Source of the DNA: an archaeon
Lineage (GTDB): Archaea; Iainarchaeota; Iainarchaeia; Iainarchaeales; Iainarchaeaceae
Direction of reading: 5' to 3'
Assembly (NCBI GenBank): GCA_005239615.1
Contig: SBBR01000005.1
Span: 1 to 29,517, forward strand
DNA: 29,517 bases
Shown in pieces: positions 7,799 to 15,370 of this stretch (positions are counted from its first letter, which is position 1; every line of letters starts with the position of its first letter). A model generated the notes under the pieces. It searched no databases. It saw only the letters and a list, made by a program, of their open reading frames with translations, and was not told the DNA's origin. The position numbers were made by a program, and so were the translations under genes.

Positions 7799-10155
7799 TG
7801 CCTCTGCAGAGAAAATCCGAGCCTAGCATCGGAGAACTTTACGGCAAGATAAAATATACTGGGGAGGCCTTCGAGGAGGGCGAGAGGAAGCTCGTGCGTG
7901 AACCCGACCACCCATTTGTCGCGCTCTGCAGGAGGCTGTACCGCATCTCTCCATCGTTCGGCAAGGGAGGGCAGTTCACCCCTGAAAACAGGCTTGCTGT
8001 TGACTTCCTGAACTGGAAGCTCTCGCCCGAGGAGTTTGCCGGGGCATCCAAACTGGTGCTTGTGCTTTCGCTGCTCGCGGCACTCACGGCAGGCTCCATC
8101 ATCGCCTTCAGCCCGCTGAAAACGATAATCGCGCTCCTCGCCCCAGGCAGCGAACTTGGCCTGCTGTACGCCTACCTGCCATTCATCCTCGCCGCAATCT
8201 GGCTCACTTATTACTTCCAGAACTACCCTTCAGCAGAGGCGAAGAGGGAGCAGACAAGGGCGCTCACTTATGTGCCGGAGATGATGGGTTACATGATAAT
8301 GTCCATCAAGCTCGTGCCCAACCTCGAGAAGGCAGTGGAGTTCGCGGCGGAGCACGGGAGGGGGAAAATCGCGAAGGACTTCAAAGACCTAATCTGGCAG
8401 ACACAGGTAGGGGTCTACAATTCCCTTTCAGAGGGCATGGATGCAGTAGCGTACCGCTGGGGCAAGTACTCACAGGAGTTCAAGCGCGCGCTCATGCGAA
8501 TCCGCGCTTCTGTCATAGAGAACTCGGAGGCGAAACGCTATGCCCTGCTCGACCAGACAATGGCGGAGATGCTCGAGAGCATAAGGAACAAGATGGAGCA
8601 GTATGCGCGCGACCTCTCACAGCCAAGCACCATGCTATTCTACATCGGCGTCCTCCTGCCCCTGCTTCTAATAATCATCCTCCCTGTCGGGAGCTCGTTC
8701 TCAGGCGCCCCTCTCGCAAACCCGATAGTGCTCTTCTTCATCTACAACCTCGTGATTCCAGGCATTGCAATCGCGTTCGCAATAAACCTGATACAGAACA
8801 GGCCCCCGACCTATGACCCTCCTGTCATTCCAGACAATTACCCAGGCCTTTCCCCAAGGTGGAAGGCGAGGCTCGGCGGCCTCATGGTGGACGTGAGGCT
8901 GCTCGCGACGCTCATACTCATTGTGGGTGTTGGCGTCTCTTACCTGGTCTCCACGCAGGGCATTCCACCAAAGTTCATGGTTGAAACGGGGACAAACTCC
9001 GACGGCTCGCCAAAATCAATCGCATGCTCCGACCCCAGGCTGCTGGTCGGGTGTGACACGAGCAGGGAAGAAGCCCTCACGCGCGCCGGCAGGCCACTGA
9101 AGTACTTCGACCTCGGCGAAAATGGCATAAGGTACAACGAGCTCCTTGGCCAGCAGCTCAGGAGGTCCGGAAGCGATGCAGACCAGAGGAAAATAGACGA
9201 GGACGTCGCTGTCAAGGTCCGGGCGGAGGAGCAGTTGTTCTTCTCGCAGAGCGATAACGACATCGCCCCTTACAAGCTCGTCTTTGGTCTCCTCATAACA
9301 TTCTCCCTCGCCGCCTTTGTGCTACTCTACTACGCAAACATCTACAAGAGGAAGGCGCAGCTCGACGTGCAGGAGATGGAGAGCGAGTTCAAGGACTCGT
9401 TGTATGTGCTTGCCTCACGCATGGGCGAGAACAAGCCTGTGGAAGATGCAATCAAGCACGTGCAGGAGTTCCTGCCAGACCTCAGGATTTCGAGGACGGT
9501 TTTCACGCGCACGCTCGACAACATCAACCTGCTTGGAATGCCATTAGAGCAGGCCGTGTTCGAGCGCAACAGCGGCTCTGTAGCCAACATCCCTTCAAAC
9601 CTCATCAAGAGCTCGATGAAGATGCTAGTTGATTCGGTTCAGCTCGGCGTGAACGTTTCCGCAAGAACGATGATTTCGCTTTCCATCCAGCTCCAGAACG
9701 CGGAGAAGGTCAACAACACCCTCAAGGTCCTTGTCTCGGATGTCACAGGCACGATGAAGACAATGACGCTTTTCATCGCGCCGATTGTGCTTGGCATAAC
9801 AACTAGCCTCCAGAGAGTAGTGATTGTGACGATTGCATCCATCGCTTCCTCGGACATACTGCAGAACGCTGGCAACACAGACACTTCCAGCCTCGGCACT
9901 TCGTTCTCAGGGTTCAACCTAAAGGGCTTCATCTCGCCCGATGCAATTGCCAACATCGCCTCCCCTACCCAATTCATCCTCATCGTGGCGCTGTACATCA
10001 TCGAGCTCGTGGTGATAATGACCTACTTCACGACCAAGATTGAGGAGGACAACGAGCTGCTGTTCCGCATCAACGTGGCGCAGTTCCTGCCCGTTGCAAT
10101 AGTGATGTTTGTCATCAGCATGGTCGCCTCTAACCTCCTCATCGGGGCGCTGTGA
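7798..10155 (+). CDS. Type II secretion F-family (TadC/FlaJ-like) platform protein with two F domains
   Basis: The inner-membrane platform on which the ATPase acts. The 785 residues contain a cytoplasmic N-terminus (1-80), two helices (about 83-112 and 120-142), and a first F domain (about 150-280, from EQTRALTYVPEMMGY). Three helices follow (about 282-305, 308-330, 360-382). An extracytoplasmic insert of about 115 residues has a Cys pair (CSDPRLLVGC). After a helix (about 495-516) comes a second F domain (about 520-660, from EFKDSLYVLASRMGENKPVEDA) and three closing helices. Single F-domain proteins are about 300 residues, so this is a double-length, FlaJ-like arrangement. The start ATG 7798 overlaps the preceding stop. 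The ATPase gene immediately upstream supports the assignment. Confidence 0.92.
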   Translation: MPLQRKSEPSIGELYGKIKYTGEAFEEGERKLVREPDHPFVALCRRLYRISPSFGKGGQFTPENRLAVDFLNWKLSPEEFAGASKLVLVLSLLAALTAGSIIAFSPLKTIIALLAPGSELGLLYAYLPFILAAIWLTYYFQNYPSAEAKREQTRALTYVPEMMGYMIMSIKLVPNLEKAVEFAAEHGRGKIAKDFKDLIWQTQVGVYNSLSEGMDAVAYRWGKYSQEFKRALMRIRASVIENSEAKRYALLDQTMAEMLESIRNKMEQYARDLSQPSTMLFYIGVLLPLLLIIILPVGSSFSGAPLANPIVLFFIYNLVIPGIAIAFAINLIQNRPPTYDPPVIPDNYPGLSPRWKARLGGLMVDVRLLATLILIVGVGVSYLVSTQGIPPKFMVETGTNSDGSPKSIACSDPRLLVGCDTSREEALTRAGRPLKYFDLGENGIRYNELLGQQLRRSGSDADQRKIDEDVAVKVRAEEQLFFSQSDNDIAPYKLVFGLLITFSLAAFVLLYYANIYKRKAQLDVQEMESEFKDSLYVLASRMGENKPVEDAIKHVQEFLPDLRISRTVFTRTLDNINLLGMPLEQAVFERNSGSVANIPSNLIKSSMKMLVDSVQLGVNVSARTMISLSIQLQNAEKVNNTLKVLVSDVTGTMKTMTLFIAPIVLGITTSLQRVVIVTIASIASSDILQNAGNTDTSSLGTSFSGFNLKGFISPDAIANIASPTQFILIVALYIIELVVIMTYFTTKIEEDNELLFRINVAQFLPVAIVMFVISMVASNLLIGAL

Positions 10156-10188
10156 GGCTGGGGCCGTCAAAGGTATTCAGGGGTTTTC

Positions 10189-10692
10189 GTGGGCACAAAC
10201 AAAAAAACCGAAATGCGTCCGATGGCCTTGGGCATCCAGGGCAACGTTTTGGTGAATGAAAAGGGCCAGGCGTTCGACGCCTTCAACCTGCTAATTGGCG
10301 CGGTAGTCGCGCTTACAATCCTCGTGATAATCCTGAGCGCAATCAGCTACTTCGACAACAAGAAGCTGGAGGTGAGCCAGCAGAAGCTCTCCGAGGGGTT
10401 CAGGGGCGCCGTGAAGCAGCCCAACGGCGCGCCTTTGGGGGTAAATAGCATACTCCTCGCGGCTGGCGCGCGCATCTCCTCATTATCGGTTTCGAGGGAG
10501 ATGGGCATTGCAGAGGAATGCATAGGTTTCGAGGTGAATGCCCCTGGCCTGGCAAAGAAAAGCGATTCGCTGGTCGAGGTGAACGAAAGGGTGCTGACCG
10601 ATATGACAATTACCTGCCTCACGAACAAGGCCTCCGGTTTCCCCTTTCCCGGCGGATGCGAAATAGGGTGCACGGTCACGTTCGGGAAGTAA
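10189..10692 (+). CDS. Pilin-like protein with class III-type signal (1)
   Basis: The product has up to 167 residues. The class III-like signal NEKGQAFDAFNLLIGAVVA has its predicted cleavage between G26 and Q27 (from GTG 10189) and is followed by a helix of about 22 residues. The rest is a small extracytoplasmic domain with four Cys (EECIGF, ITCLTN, GGCEIGC) likely forming disulfides. GTG 10189 has AGGGG six bases upstream. Starts at ATG 10213 or GTG 10252 would give shorter leaders, and the choice is open. It lies 33 bases after the platform gene and is probably cotranscribed with it. A hairpin over its stop ends the unit. The pilin-type signal is clear; whether it is a major or minor subunit is not. 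Confidence 0.83.
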   Translation: MGTNKKTEMRPMALGIQGNVLVNEKGQAFDAFNLLIGAVVALTILVIILSAISYFDNKKLEVSQQKLSEGFRGAVKQPNGAPLGVNSILLAAGARISSLSVSREMGIAEECIGFEVNAPGLAKKSDSLVEVNERVLTDMTITCLTNKASGFPFPGGCEIGCTVTFGK

Positions 10693-10709
10693 GCGAATTT
10701 TTCCCGAAC
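10680..10709 (+). terminator. Hairpin over the stop codon of pilin-like gene 1
   Basis: GTTCGGGAA (10680-10688) and TTCCCGAAC (10701-10709) are perfect reverse complements around a 12-base loop containing the stop TAA and a run of T. It lies just before the promoter of the next gene, so it probably ends or stabilises the upstream transcript. Confidence 0.55.
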
Positions 10710-10721
10710 ATTTCCGCAAGG

Positions 10722-10729
10722 TTTAAATA
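10722..10729 (+). promoter_or_regulatory. TATA-like box for pilin-like gene 2
   Basis: GTTTAAATAGG lies 35-42 bases before ATG 10764. The implied start of transcription, near 10748, is downstream of the earlier in-frame GTG at 10731, which rules that codon out. Confidence 0.55.
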
Positions 10730-10763
10730 GGTGTTAAAGCCTCTAACATACTGGTTTTTTCTC

Positions 10764-11318
10764 ATGGCGCGCAACACTTTTCTTGGTAGCAGGGGCCAGG
10801 CGTTCGACGTCTTCAAGCTCCTCATAGCTGCTGTCATTGCCGGTGCAATCCTCCTGATACTGCTGCAGATTATCGGCGGCCTCGGCCCCATCGGCACGCA
10901 GGACCCGAACGAAATAGCCTCGAACCAGGTGAAGGGCAAGATAAACAATCCGGGCCTCGCGGTAACGGTTGACGCCACGTTCAGCAGGGACAACCCGAGC
11001 ATAGTTGCCAAAACGGTTGCGAGCAAGGCAGTGGGCCTCTCTGCGAACCAGATTTGCGTGCAGGTCAGCCCGAACGCGCCCAACTTCTCCAATTTCAAAG
11101 TCGACAACGATTTTTCCATTGTGCAGTACACCGGCCAGTTCTCCCAGCAGGTGAAGCTGCTCGTGATTTGCGACAGGAAGGACGAGCTTGCGCCTTCGGT
11201 AGCGAAGTACGGCTATGATGCTGACCCGTATAAACTCGAGAAAGTAGCGGATTGCGGCGGGGAAACAGCCTCTGATTACGCCACTGTTTGCCTTGTAGCG
11301 GTCGTGCCGAAAGGTTAA
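10764..11318 (+). CDS. Pilin-like protein with class III-type signal (2)
   Basis: The product has 184 residues from ATG 10764, chosen because the TATA-like box at 10722 puts the transcript start after the earlier GTG. It has a short classical leader, MARNTFLGSRGQAFDVF, with predicted cleavage between G11 and Q12. A helix (about 18-38) follows. The mature domain is Asn/Ser/Val-rich with four Cys (NQICVQV, LVICDRK, VADCGG, TVCLVAV). It shares the GQAF D.F.LLI core with the gene just upstream, so the two are probably paralogous subunits of the same fibre. A promoter of its own, after a terminator-like hairpin, suggests a different dose, perhaps that of a more abundant subunit. Confidence 0.85.
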   Translation: MARNTFLGSRGQAFDVFKLLIAAVIAGAILLILLQIIGGLGPIGTQDPNEIASNQVKGKINNPGLAVTVDATFSRDNPSIVAKTVASKAVGLSANQICVQVSPNAPNFSNFKVDNDFSIVQYTGQFSQQVKLLVICDRKDELAPSVAKYGYDADPYKLEKVADCGGETASDYATVCLVAVVPKG

Positions 11319-11660
11319 GCCGTAAAAGCCCGGCCTCAATCCATTTGCACCCAAAACAATTTATCCCAAATTGCGGCGGCAAACAGCCTCCAATCATTTG
11401 CATCCCAAGATACTTTATCCAAAGCCCAAGCCTTTGACTCAAACGTCACCTGGCTTGTGTCCCTTCCCGCCAAGATTTGGTGGTCCAAATACCATGCGGC
11501 TAAAATGGTTAACGCTCCTTGCGCGCGAAGGGTACGAGGCTTCCTCCAATGTAAGTGGACAGGGTGCCTCGCCGTCGGCTCAAAGGGTTTGGCCCAATGT
11601 CCCTCCGGACGAGGCTCCGTCCGCAGAGTAGGCAGGGTGCGCATGCCATTGACAAAACCA
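11319..11660. other. Gene-free spacer with a degenerate direct repeat
   Basis: No convincing gene lies here. CATTTGCACCCAAAAC (from 11343) and CATTTGCATCCCAAGAT (from 11396) open two related units of about 28 bases, 53 bases apart, each followed by TTTATCC(C)AAA. Further on, a GC-rich part includes a small hairpin, CGGACG (about 11606) with CGTCCG (about 11618). Several frames are open by chance on both strands. Confidence 0.5.
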
Positions 11661-11667
11661 TTTAATA
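11661..11667 (+). promoter_or_regulatory. TATA-like box for the small pilin-like gene
   Basis: CATTTAATACTT lies 23-29 bases before ATG 11690, the spacing for a leaderless transcript. Confidence 0.55.
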
Positions 11668-11689
11668 CTTCTTCAGCCTCATTCTGTCC

Positions 11690-11902
11690 ATGTTGCCTGC
11701 AAGGGGAAAGGGCGTGCGGCGGTTGCCCGCGCTGCTCCGAAGGCTTCTCCGCGAGGAGCGCTGCCAGAGCGAGTGGAATTCCGTTTACCTTCTCATAGTG
11801 TTCATCATCGCTGCAATCCTCATCATCGCCCTGGTGAAGCCCATGTTCAAGCAGAGCCAGGACATAATTAAGGACCAGCCTGTGTTGCAGGACAAGAAGT
11901 GA
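11690..11902 (+). CDS. Small pilin-like protein with C|Q signal variant (3)
   Basis: The product has 70 residues. A strongly basic leader (GKGVRRLPALLRRLLREER) is followed by CQSEWNSVYLLIVFIIAAIL, with a Gln at the usual +1 place (Q26) and an acidic residue two places on (E28). Cys rather than Gly precedes the Gln, which is unusual. After the helix (about 32-50) only about 20 polar residues remain, so the mature protein is little more than the pilin helix. ATG 11690 fits the TATA-like box 23-29 bases upstream. It could be a very small structural or initiating subunit. The family is unknown and the pilin assignment rests on the signal pattern and position in the cluster. Confidence 0.65.
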   Translation: MLPARGKGVRRLPALLRRLLREERCQSEWNSVYLLIVFIIAAILIIALVKPMFKQSQDIIKDQPVLQDKK

Positions 11903-11998
11903 CTGCAATGACATTCAGGGCGAAAATTTATCACTCTTGATACAGGAATAGGCGTGGTAACCGTCAAGAAACTCGGATTGAAACTTGACAGGCCAGAT

Positions 11999-12118
11999 TC
12001 ACATTTTTAGCGTTTCCACTGTGCCAAGCTTCTTGTAGTATTCAGGATAGTTGCTATTCCGAATGAGTTTCTTTAATCTTGCAACCCTATTGCTTATGGG
12101 ATAGTCATTTTTATTCAT
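11999..12118 (-). pseudogene. Short ORF or gene fragment, antisense to the cluster
   Basis: On the minus strand, ATG 12118 opens 39 codons to TGA 11999: MNKNDYPISNRVARLKKLI and so on to a C-terminal GTVETLKM. The frame stays open about 50 bases further upstream (KDRFFRHLSGYFA) without a start. The sequence is Lys/Asn/Tyr-rich and lower in GC than the flanking genes. It looks like the C-terminal end of a transferred and truncated gene, though an intact small protein is possible. I do not recognise a family. The rest of the 300-base spacer (11903-12207) shows only the promoter for the next gene. Confidence 0.3.
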
Positions 12119-12177
12119 AGCAAAATACCCGCTTAAATGTCTAAAAAACCTGTCTTTTTCCGCTTGCCCTCATTACC

Positions 12178-12186
12178 ATTAAATAT
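12178..12186 (+). promoter_or_regulatory. TATA-like box for pilin-like gene 4
   Basis: ATTAAATATC lies 22-30 bases before ATG 12208. This spacing supports ATG 12208 as the true, leaderless start and therefore the long N-terminal leader of the product. Confidence 0.6.
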
Positions 12187-12207
12187 CTCTTTTGCACTAT
12201 TCAACTC

Positions 12208-12843
12208 ATGCCTTTGTCTCCAGCCCCAGCCGAGCCACAAAAATCACGGGCCCCCAGGAGCCCAATAGCAAGTATTTCCTGCGCGGGGTCCGCATGGATT
12301 TCGCAGCGCGGCCAGGAATCAGCAGTCTTTGAGCTGCTCATTGCAGTCATAGTGATGACTTTTGTCATTGTGGTGGGGTTCAACGCCCTCGACGTCCTCA
12401 ACAGGAAGGTGTGCGAGGGCCAGATGAACCAGGCCCTTGAGAACATCAGGACAACTGTCGAGGAGGTCGTGAACACCAAGAACAAGGCAAACGTCTCCTT
12501 CCAGCTCCCTGCCTGTTACCCTGAGAAGGACAGCCACCTGAGGATAGTGGAAACCGATTCCGCACAACAGTGCTCCGCGCTCTGCGGCGGAAGCATTGGC
12601 AGGTGCACAATCCTTACCTTCGACTCCCCTACCTACGTTGAGTCAAAGTGCCTGAGGGTTTCCTCAGCCACGACATTCCCGGAGGGTGAGCCCTGCTTCG
12701 AGGACATGTTCGAGCCGCAGGGCGGGTACAGGATTTCCAACTGGAAGTCGCCTGAAGGAATCGCGCCTGGCACCTACACCTTATTCAAGGTCTCGAGCCT
12801 GAGCAGCACAAGGCCGGAAATCTGCGCCTTCAGGAGGGTGTGA
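12208..12843 (+). CDS. Pilin-like protein with long Pro-rich leader and class III-type signal (4)
   Basis: The product has 211 residues. The leader of 35 residues is rich in Pro, Ser and Arg (MPLSPAPAEPQKSRAPRSPI). It ends in SQRGQESAVFELLIAVIV with predicted cleavage between G35 and Q36, and a helix (about 40-60) follows. The mature part has nine Cys (for example QQCSALCGGSIGRC) and no known domain. The start is fixed by a promoter 22-30 bases upstream, so the long leader is not a start-site artefact. The gene opens a tightly packed four-gene set. The next gene's GTG is one base after its stop, with an AGGAGG ribosome-binding site inside its 3' end. It is likely a minor pilin or pseudopilin. 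Confidence 0.83.
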   Translation: MPLSPAPAEPQKSRAPRSPIASISCAGSAWISQRGQESAVFELLIAVIVMTFVIVVGFNALDVLNRKVCEGQMNQALENIRTTVEEVVNTKNKANVSFQLPACYPEKDSHLRIVETDSAQQCSALCGGSIGRCTILTFDSPTYVESKCLRVSSATTFPEGEPCFEDMFEPQGGYRISNWKSPEGIAPGTYTLFKVSSLSSTRPEICAFRRV

Positions 12844-12844
12844 C

Positions 12845-13707
12845 GTGCCTTCCATGACCCACAACATCAAAACCAAAAACAGGGCCACGCCAGGCCATCA
12901 TCGTGGGTTGGCTAGCTTTTCCTTTCCAGCAGCAGTGGAGCCTCAATTGTTGCAGAGCCATAGGATAATGTTAGGTGAGGTTTTGGGCTTCGGGCTTTTT
13001 GGCGAGATGTGCGGGCGATGGGGGTGGCGGTCGTGCTCGGTTTCATCCTCAGCAAGATAAACCTCCTAATCCTAGTGACAGCAATTTTCGCGGTCGTGGC
13101 GTTCTTCGCGCTGGGCCTCACTGACATCACCAAGGTCAAGGAGGCCTCTGAACTCGTGTTCAGGATTTCAGAGAAGTCGTTCGCGCTCGTTAGTTCCTCA
13201 ACCTACTGCGCAGGGGATGCTTACACTCTCCAGCCTGATATAAGCGTTGCGGGAAGCAGCTTCTATTATGTACTCAAGGTCTCGAAGGAGCAGGTGCAGG
13301 CAGGGCAGGGCGGAAGGGAAACATTCAACCTCCTGATTTTTTCGGTTTACCCGAGGGAAGAGGTAAAGAAGTCCTTCGTGGATTCCTTATACGTGCCGAA
13401 GGCGATTGCCGCAAACAGCTTCAGGACTTCCGCTGAACTGCACCTTCTCTCGAGGATGTATGTCGAGGGCAAGGACTATACCGACGGCTTGGACCCCAAG
13501 AGCGGCTTCGACGATTTGCCGGAGTTCTACGCAGACCCGCAGGCAATCAACCCGGTTGACACTCTCCAGTTCATAAAGGAAGTGAAAGGCGGGAAGACCA
13601 GCCTTTACGTTGTGGGATGTAACTCCGCGCTCTGCGAGGCGCACCTTGACAGAATTAGGAGCGGCGGTTTCCCGTGCCAGAAACGGAGGTCGGTGAGTTC
13701 AATATGA
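12845..13707 (+). CDS. Single-anchor envelope protein with Pro/Lys-rich leader, split by an apparent one-base frameshift (5)
   Basis: A GTG at 12845 has a strong ribosome-binding site (AGGAGG, seven bases before). It opens a leader, MPSMTHNIKTKNRATPGHHR, running to LGFGLFGEMCGRWG. The frame then breaks at a run of five G (13020-13024). The downstream frame, open from GTG 13009, continues VAVVLGFILSKINLLILV, a helix of about 30 residues, then a 190-residue domain. One extra G would join them into 287 residues. The alternative is that the downstream gene starts on its own at GTG 13009 or ATG 13018 with almost no leader. The domain has Cys pairs (SSTYC; VGCNSALC) and no known family. The leader resembles that of the next gene (KNRATPG versus KNKGTAG; GFGLF versus AFGLF), which favours one joined protein. 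Confidence 0.65.
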
Positions 13708-14408
13708 GCGCGCCAAGAGTAAAAACCGCCGAAAAAAATAATCCGCAATACAGTAGCCTGGCCGCGGTGCCACGACCAAACGCCAAAAACAAAGGCACGG
13801 CAGGAGCGCCTTGGCCAAATAACAAAAACACTGGCATGGCTTCTGTGGCATTTGGGCTTTTTATGCAGTCCCGCCACGGGTACATTGGGCCTATTGGGGA
13901 TGATTTTCCCTCGCTGATTCCGCTCATATTCGGCCTACTAATGTTCTTCACGGCCTTCACGATAAACTTCGACTCGTTCGACAATGCAAACACGAGGTTC
14001 AATGCCGATGTCACTTTGCTAAGGATTTCCCGCACCCTGCAGTCGAACAGCTACATCTACAGCTACACCAACTTCAATGAGCTGTGCTCGCAGATTGGCG
14101 TAGTGAACCTGAAGTTTGCCGCGGCGCTCACCGAGGCATGGGTGAACCCGAGTAATGCCACAAGAGGGGCGAGCGGCAAAGGCGCCTTTGGAATATTAGA
14201 TGTTCCAGTCTTCCGCTCCGGCAACAATGCTTTTTACTGCTCGAACCAAGAGCCGCTCAGTCCGCTGAACAATAACCCAAGGGTGTCTAATTTCGTGACC
14301 GCAGAAAGCAGCGCTGACAGGCTCCTCGTTTCAAGAGTTTTCCCGATTGTTGTTGAGGACGACAAGGTCGTGAAGCCCATGCACCTGGTGGTGGTCGCTT
14401 GGAAATGA
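13704..14408 (+). CDS. Single-anchor envelope protein with long basic leader (6)
   Basis: The product has 234 residues from ATG 13704, which overlaps the previous stop as ATGA. An upstream in-frame GTG at 13674 is less likely. A polar leader of about 68 residues (VPRPNAKNKGTAGAPWPNN and further) precedes VAFGLFMQSRHGYIGPIGDD and a helix (about 69-88). The remaining domain is alpha/beta-like with few Cys (ELCSQIG, AFYCSNQ). There is no G|Q class III motif, unlike genes 1, 2, 4 and 7, so it may not be processed by a prepilin peptidase. Operon position and tight coupling on both sides argue that it works with the pilin-like proteins, perhaps as a minor or accessory subunit. Confidence 0.78.
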   Translation: MSAPRVKTAEKNNPQYSSLAAVPRPNAKNKGTAGAPWPNNKNTGMASVAFGLFMQSRHGYIGPIGDDFPSLIPLIFGLLMFFTAFTINFDSFDNANTRFNADVTLLRISRTLQSNSYIYSYTNFNELCSQIGVVNLKFAAALTEAWVNPSNATRGASGKGAFGILDVPVFRSGNNAFYCSNQEPLSPLNNNPRVSNFVTAESSADRLLVSRVFPIVVEDDKVVKPMHLVVVAWK

Positions 14409-15295
14409 AAACAACAGGCCGCAGGAATCCATCTTCGCCCATTCCAAAGCGGCCAGCAAACGCCTTGCCCCCATTGCTCGGCGAGAAGGGCCAGGCGGCA
14501 GTGACTGACGCGCTCTACTTCCTGATGGTTGTCACTTTCCTCTCGATTTTCATGTTCGGGTTCGCGAACTCCTACGGCAACTCCATCAGGGAAAAAATCG
14601 GGAACGAGTACAGCACATCATTTGCCACAAACGCGCTGAAGACAATCCTCTACGCCTCGACTCCGAGGGAGGCCAGCAAAACGGTTTACGACGCGGATGC
14701 GGAGATAGATTACCTCCTCGCTGTGATAAAGGAAGATTACTCTGATGACGCCGTGCTCGGCCCCACAGAGAGGAAAGTCCTCGGCAGGACAGTCTCGGCC
14801 GTTATGGCGCCGGTCGCCGACACAAAGGACTATGCGTTTTACGTGACCATCCCGCCACAGGAACAGACTAACAAGCAGGGCCAGTTCATATTCCTCTACC
14901 TCCACACCACGAACTTCAAAGTTGATGCTTCCGCGTTTAGCAGCCAGAAGGTCCCGAGGTACTTCGTAATGGCTTCTGCCGGAGAGCCCAGCCATCGCGA
15001 CTACTTCTGCGTTGTTCCTGCAGGGCAGGGCGACGTTGATTACTCCGACCTCGTGAAGAGGCTCTCGCGCCTTTTCGCCAACATAGGCCCTACCGCGCAG
15101 GCTTCCTCGCAGGTCAAGCTCGTGCAGGAAACCGGGAAGGGCAGCTGGTTCGACTTCAGGGCGCAGGCAGATTTAGTGATGTGGGATGCCACATGGCTCG
15201 GCGCCACGAGGGACAGGCAGGCAGGGCTGTTCTACGGTGAGAGCAACGGGCCGGCAGAGATTGACCCAGCGTGGAGCTGTGAGGAAGTAATGTAA
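14405..15295 (+). CDS. Pilin-like protein with Pro-rich leader and class III-type signal (7)
   Basis: The product has 296 residues from ATG 14405, overlapping the previous stop as ATGA; a TTG at 14399 in the same frame is less likely. A Pro/Arg-rich leader (TGRRNPSSPIPKRPANALPP) ends in LGEKGQAAVTDALYFLMVV, with predicted cleavage between G29 and Q30, then a helix (about 36-56). The large mature domain (about 240 residues) has only two Cys (YFCVVPAG near 200; WSCEEVM at the C-terminus), which could staple the tail to the core. It is the last gene of the pilin-like set and the largest, as is typical of tip-type minor pseudopilins (an inference from size only). Transcription then meets the convergent zinc-ribbon gene 75 bases on. 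Confidence 0.82.
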   Translation: MKTTGRRNPSSPIPKRPANALPPLLGEKGQAAVTDALYFLMVVTFLSIFMFGFANSYGNSIREKIGNEYSTSFATNALKTILYASTPREASKTVYDADAEIDYLLAVIKEDYSDDAVLGPTERKVLGRTVSAVMAPVADTKDYAFYVTIPPQEQTNKQGQFIFLYLHTTNFKVDASAFSSQKVPRYFVMASAGEPSHRDYFCVVPAGQGDVDYSDLVKRLSRLFANIGPTAQASSQVKLVQETGKGSWFDFRAQADLVMWDATWLGATRDRQAGLFYGESNGPAEIDPAWSCEEVM

Positions 15296-15370
15296 GTCGC
15301 ATGGTTTTAGGAGCGGGAAGCATATTGTAGCAAATTATTAAAGCTATTAAAGCAGACAAGGAGGACAACC

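Noticed and set aside
11540..11640. A possible third copy of the hairpin element
   Set aside because: It has a CGGACG/CGTCCG hairpin and some shared words, but the order of stems and the GCTC.GTAG..CTTGCT block are missing.
11336..11914. A 192-codon minus-strand frame across the spacer and the small pilin-like gene
   Set aside because: It is antisense to a gene with a good promoter and signal, and its composition is irregular. The WALDKVSW/IWDKLFW similarity in it comes from the DNA repeat at 11343-11423.
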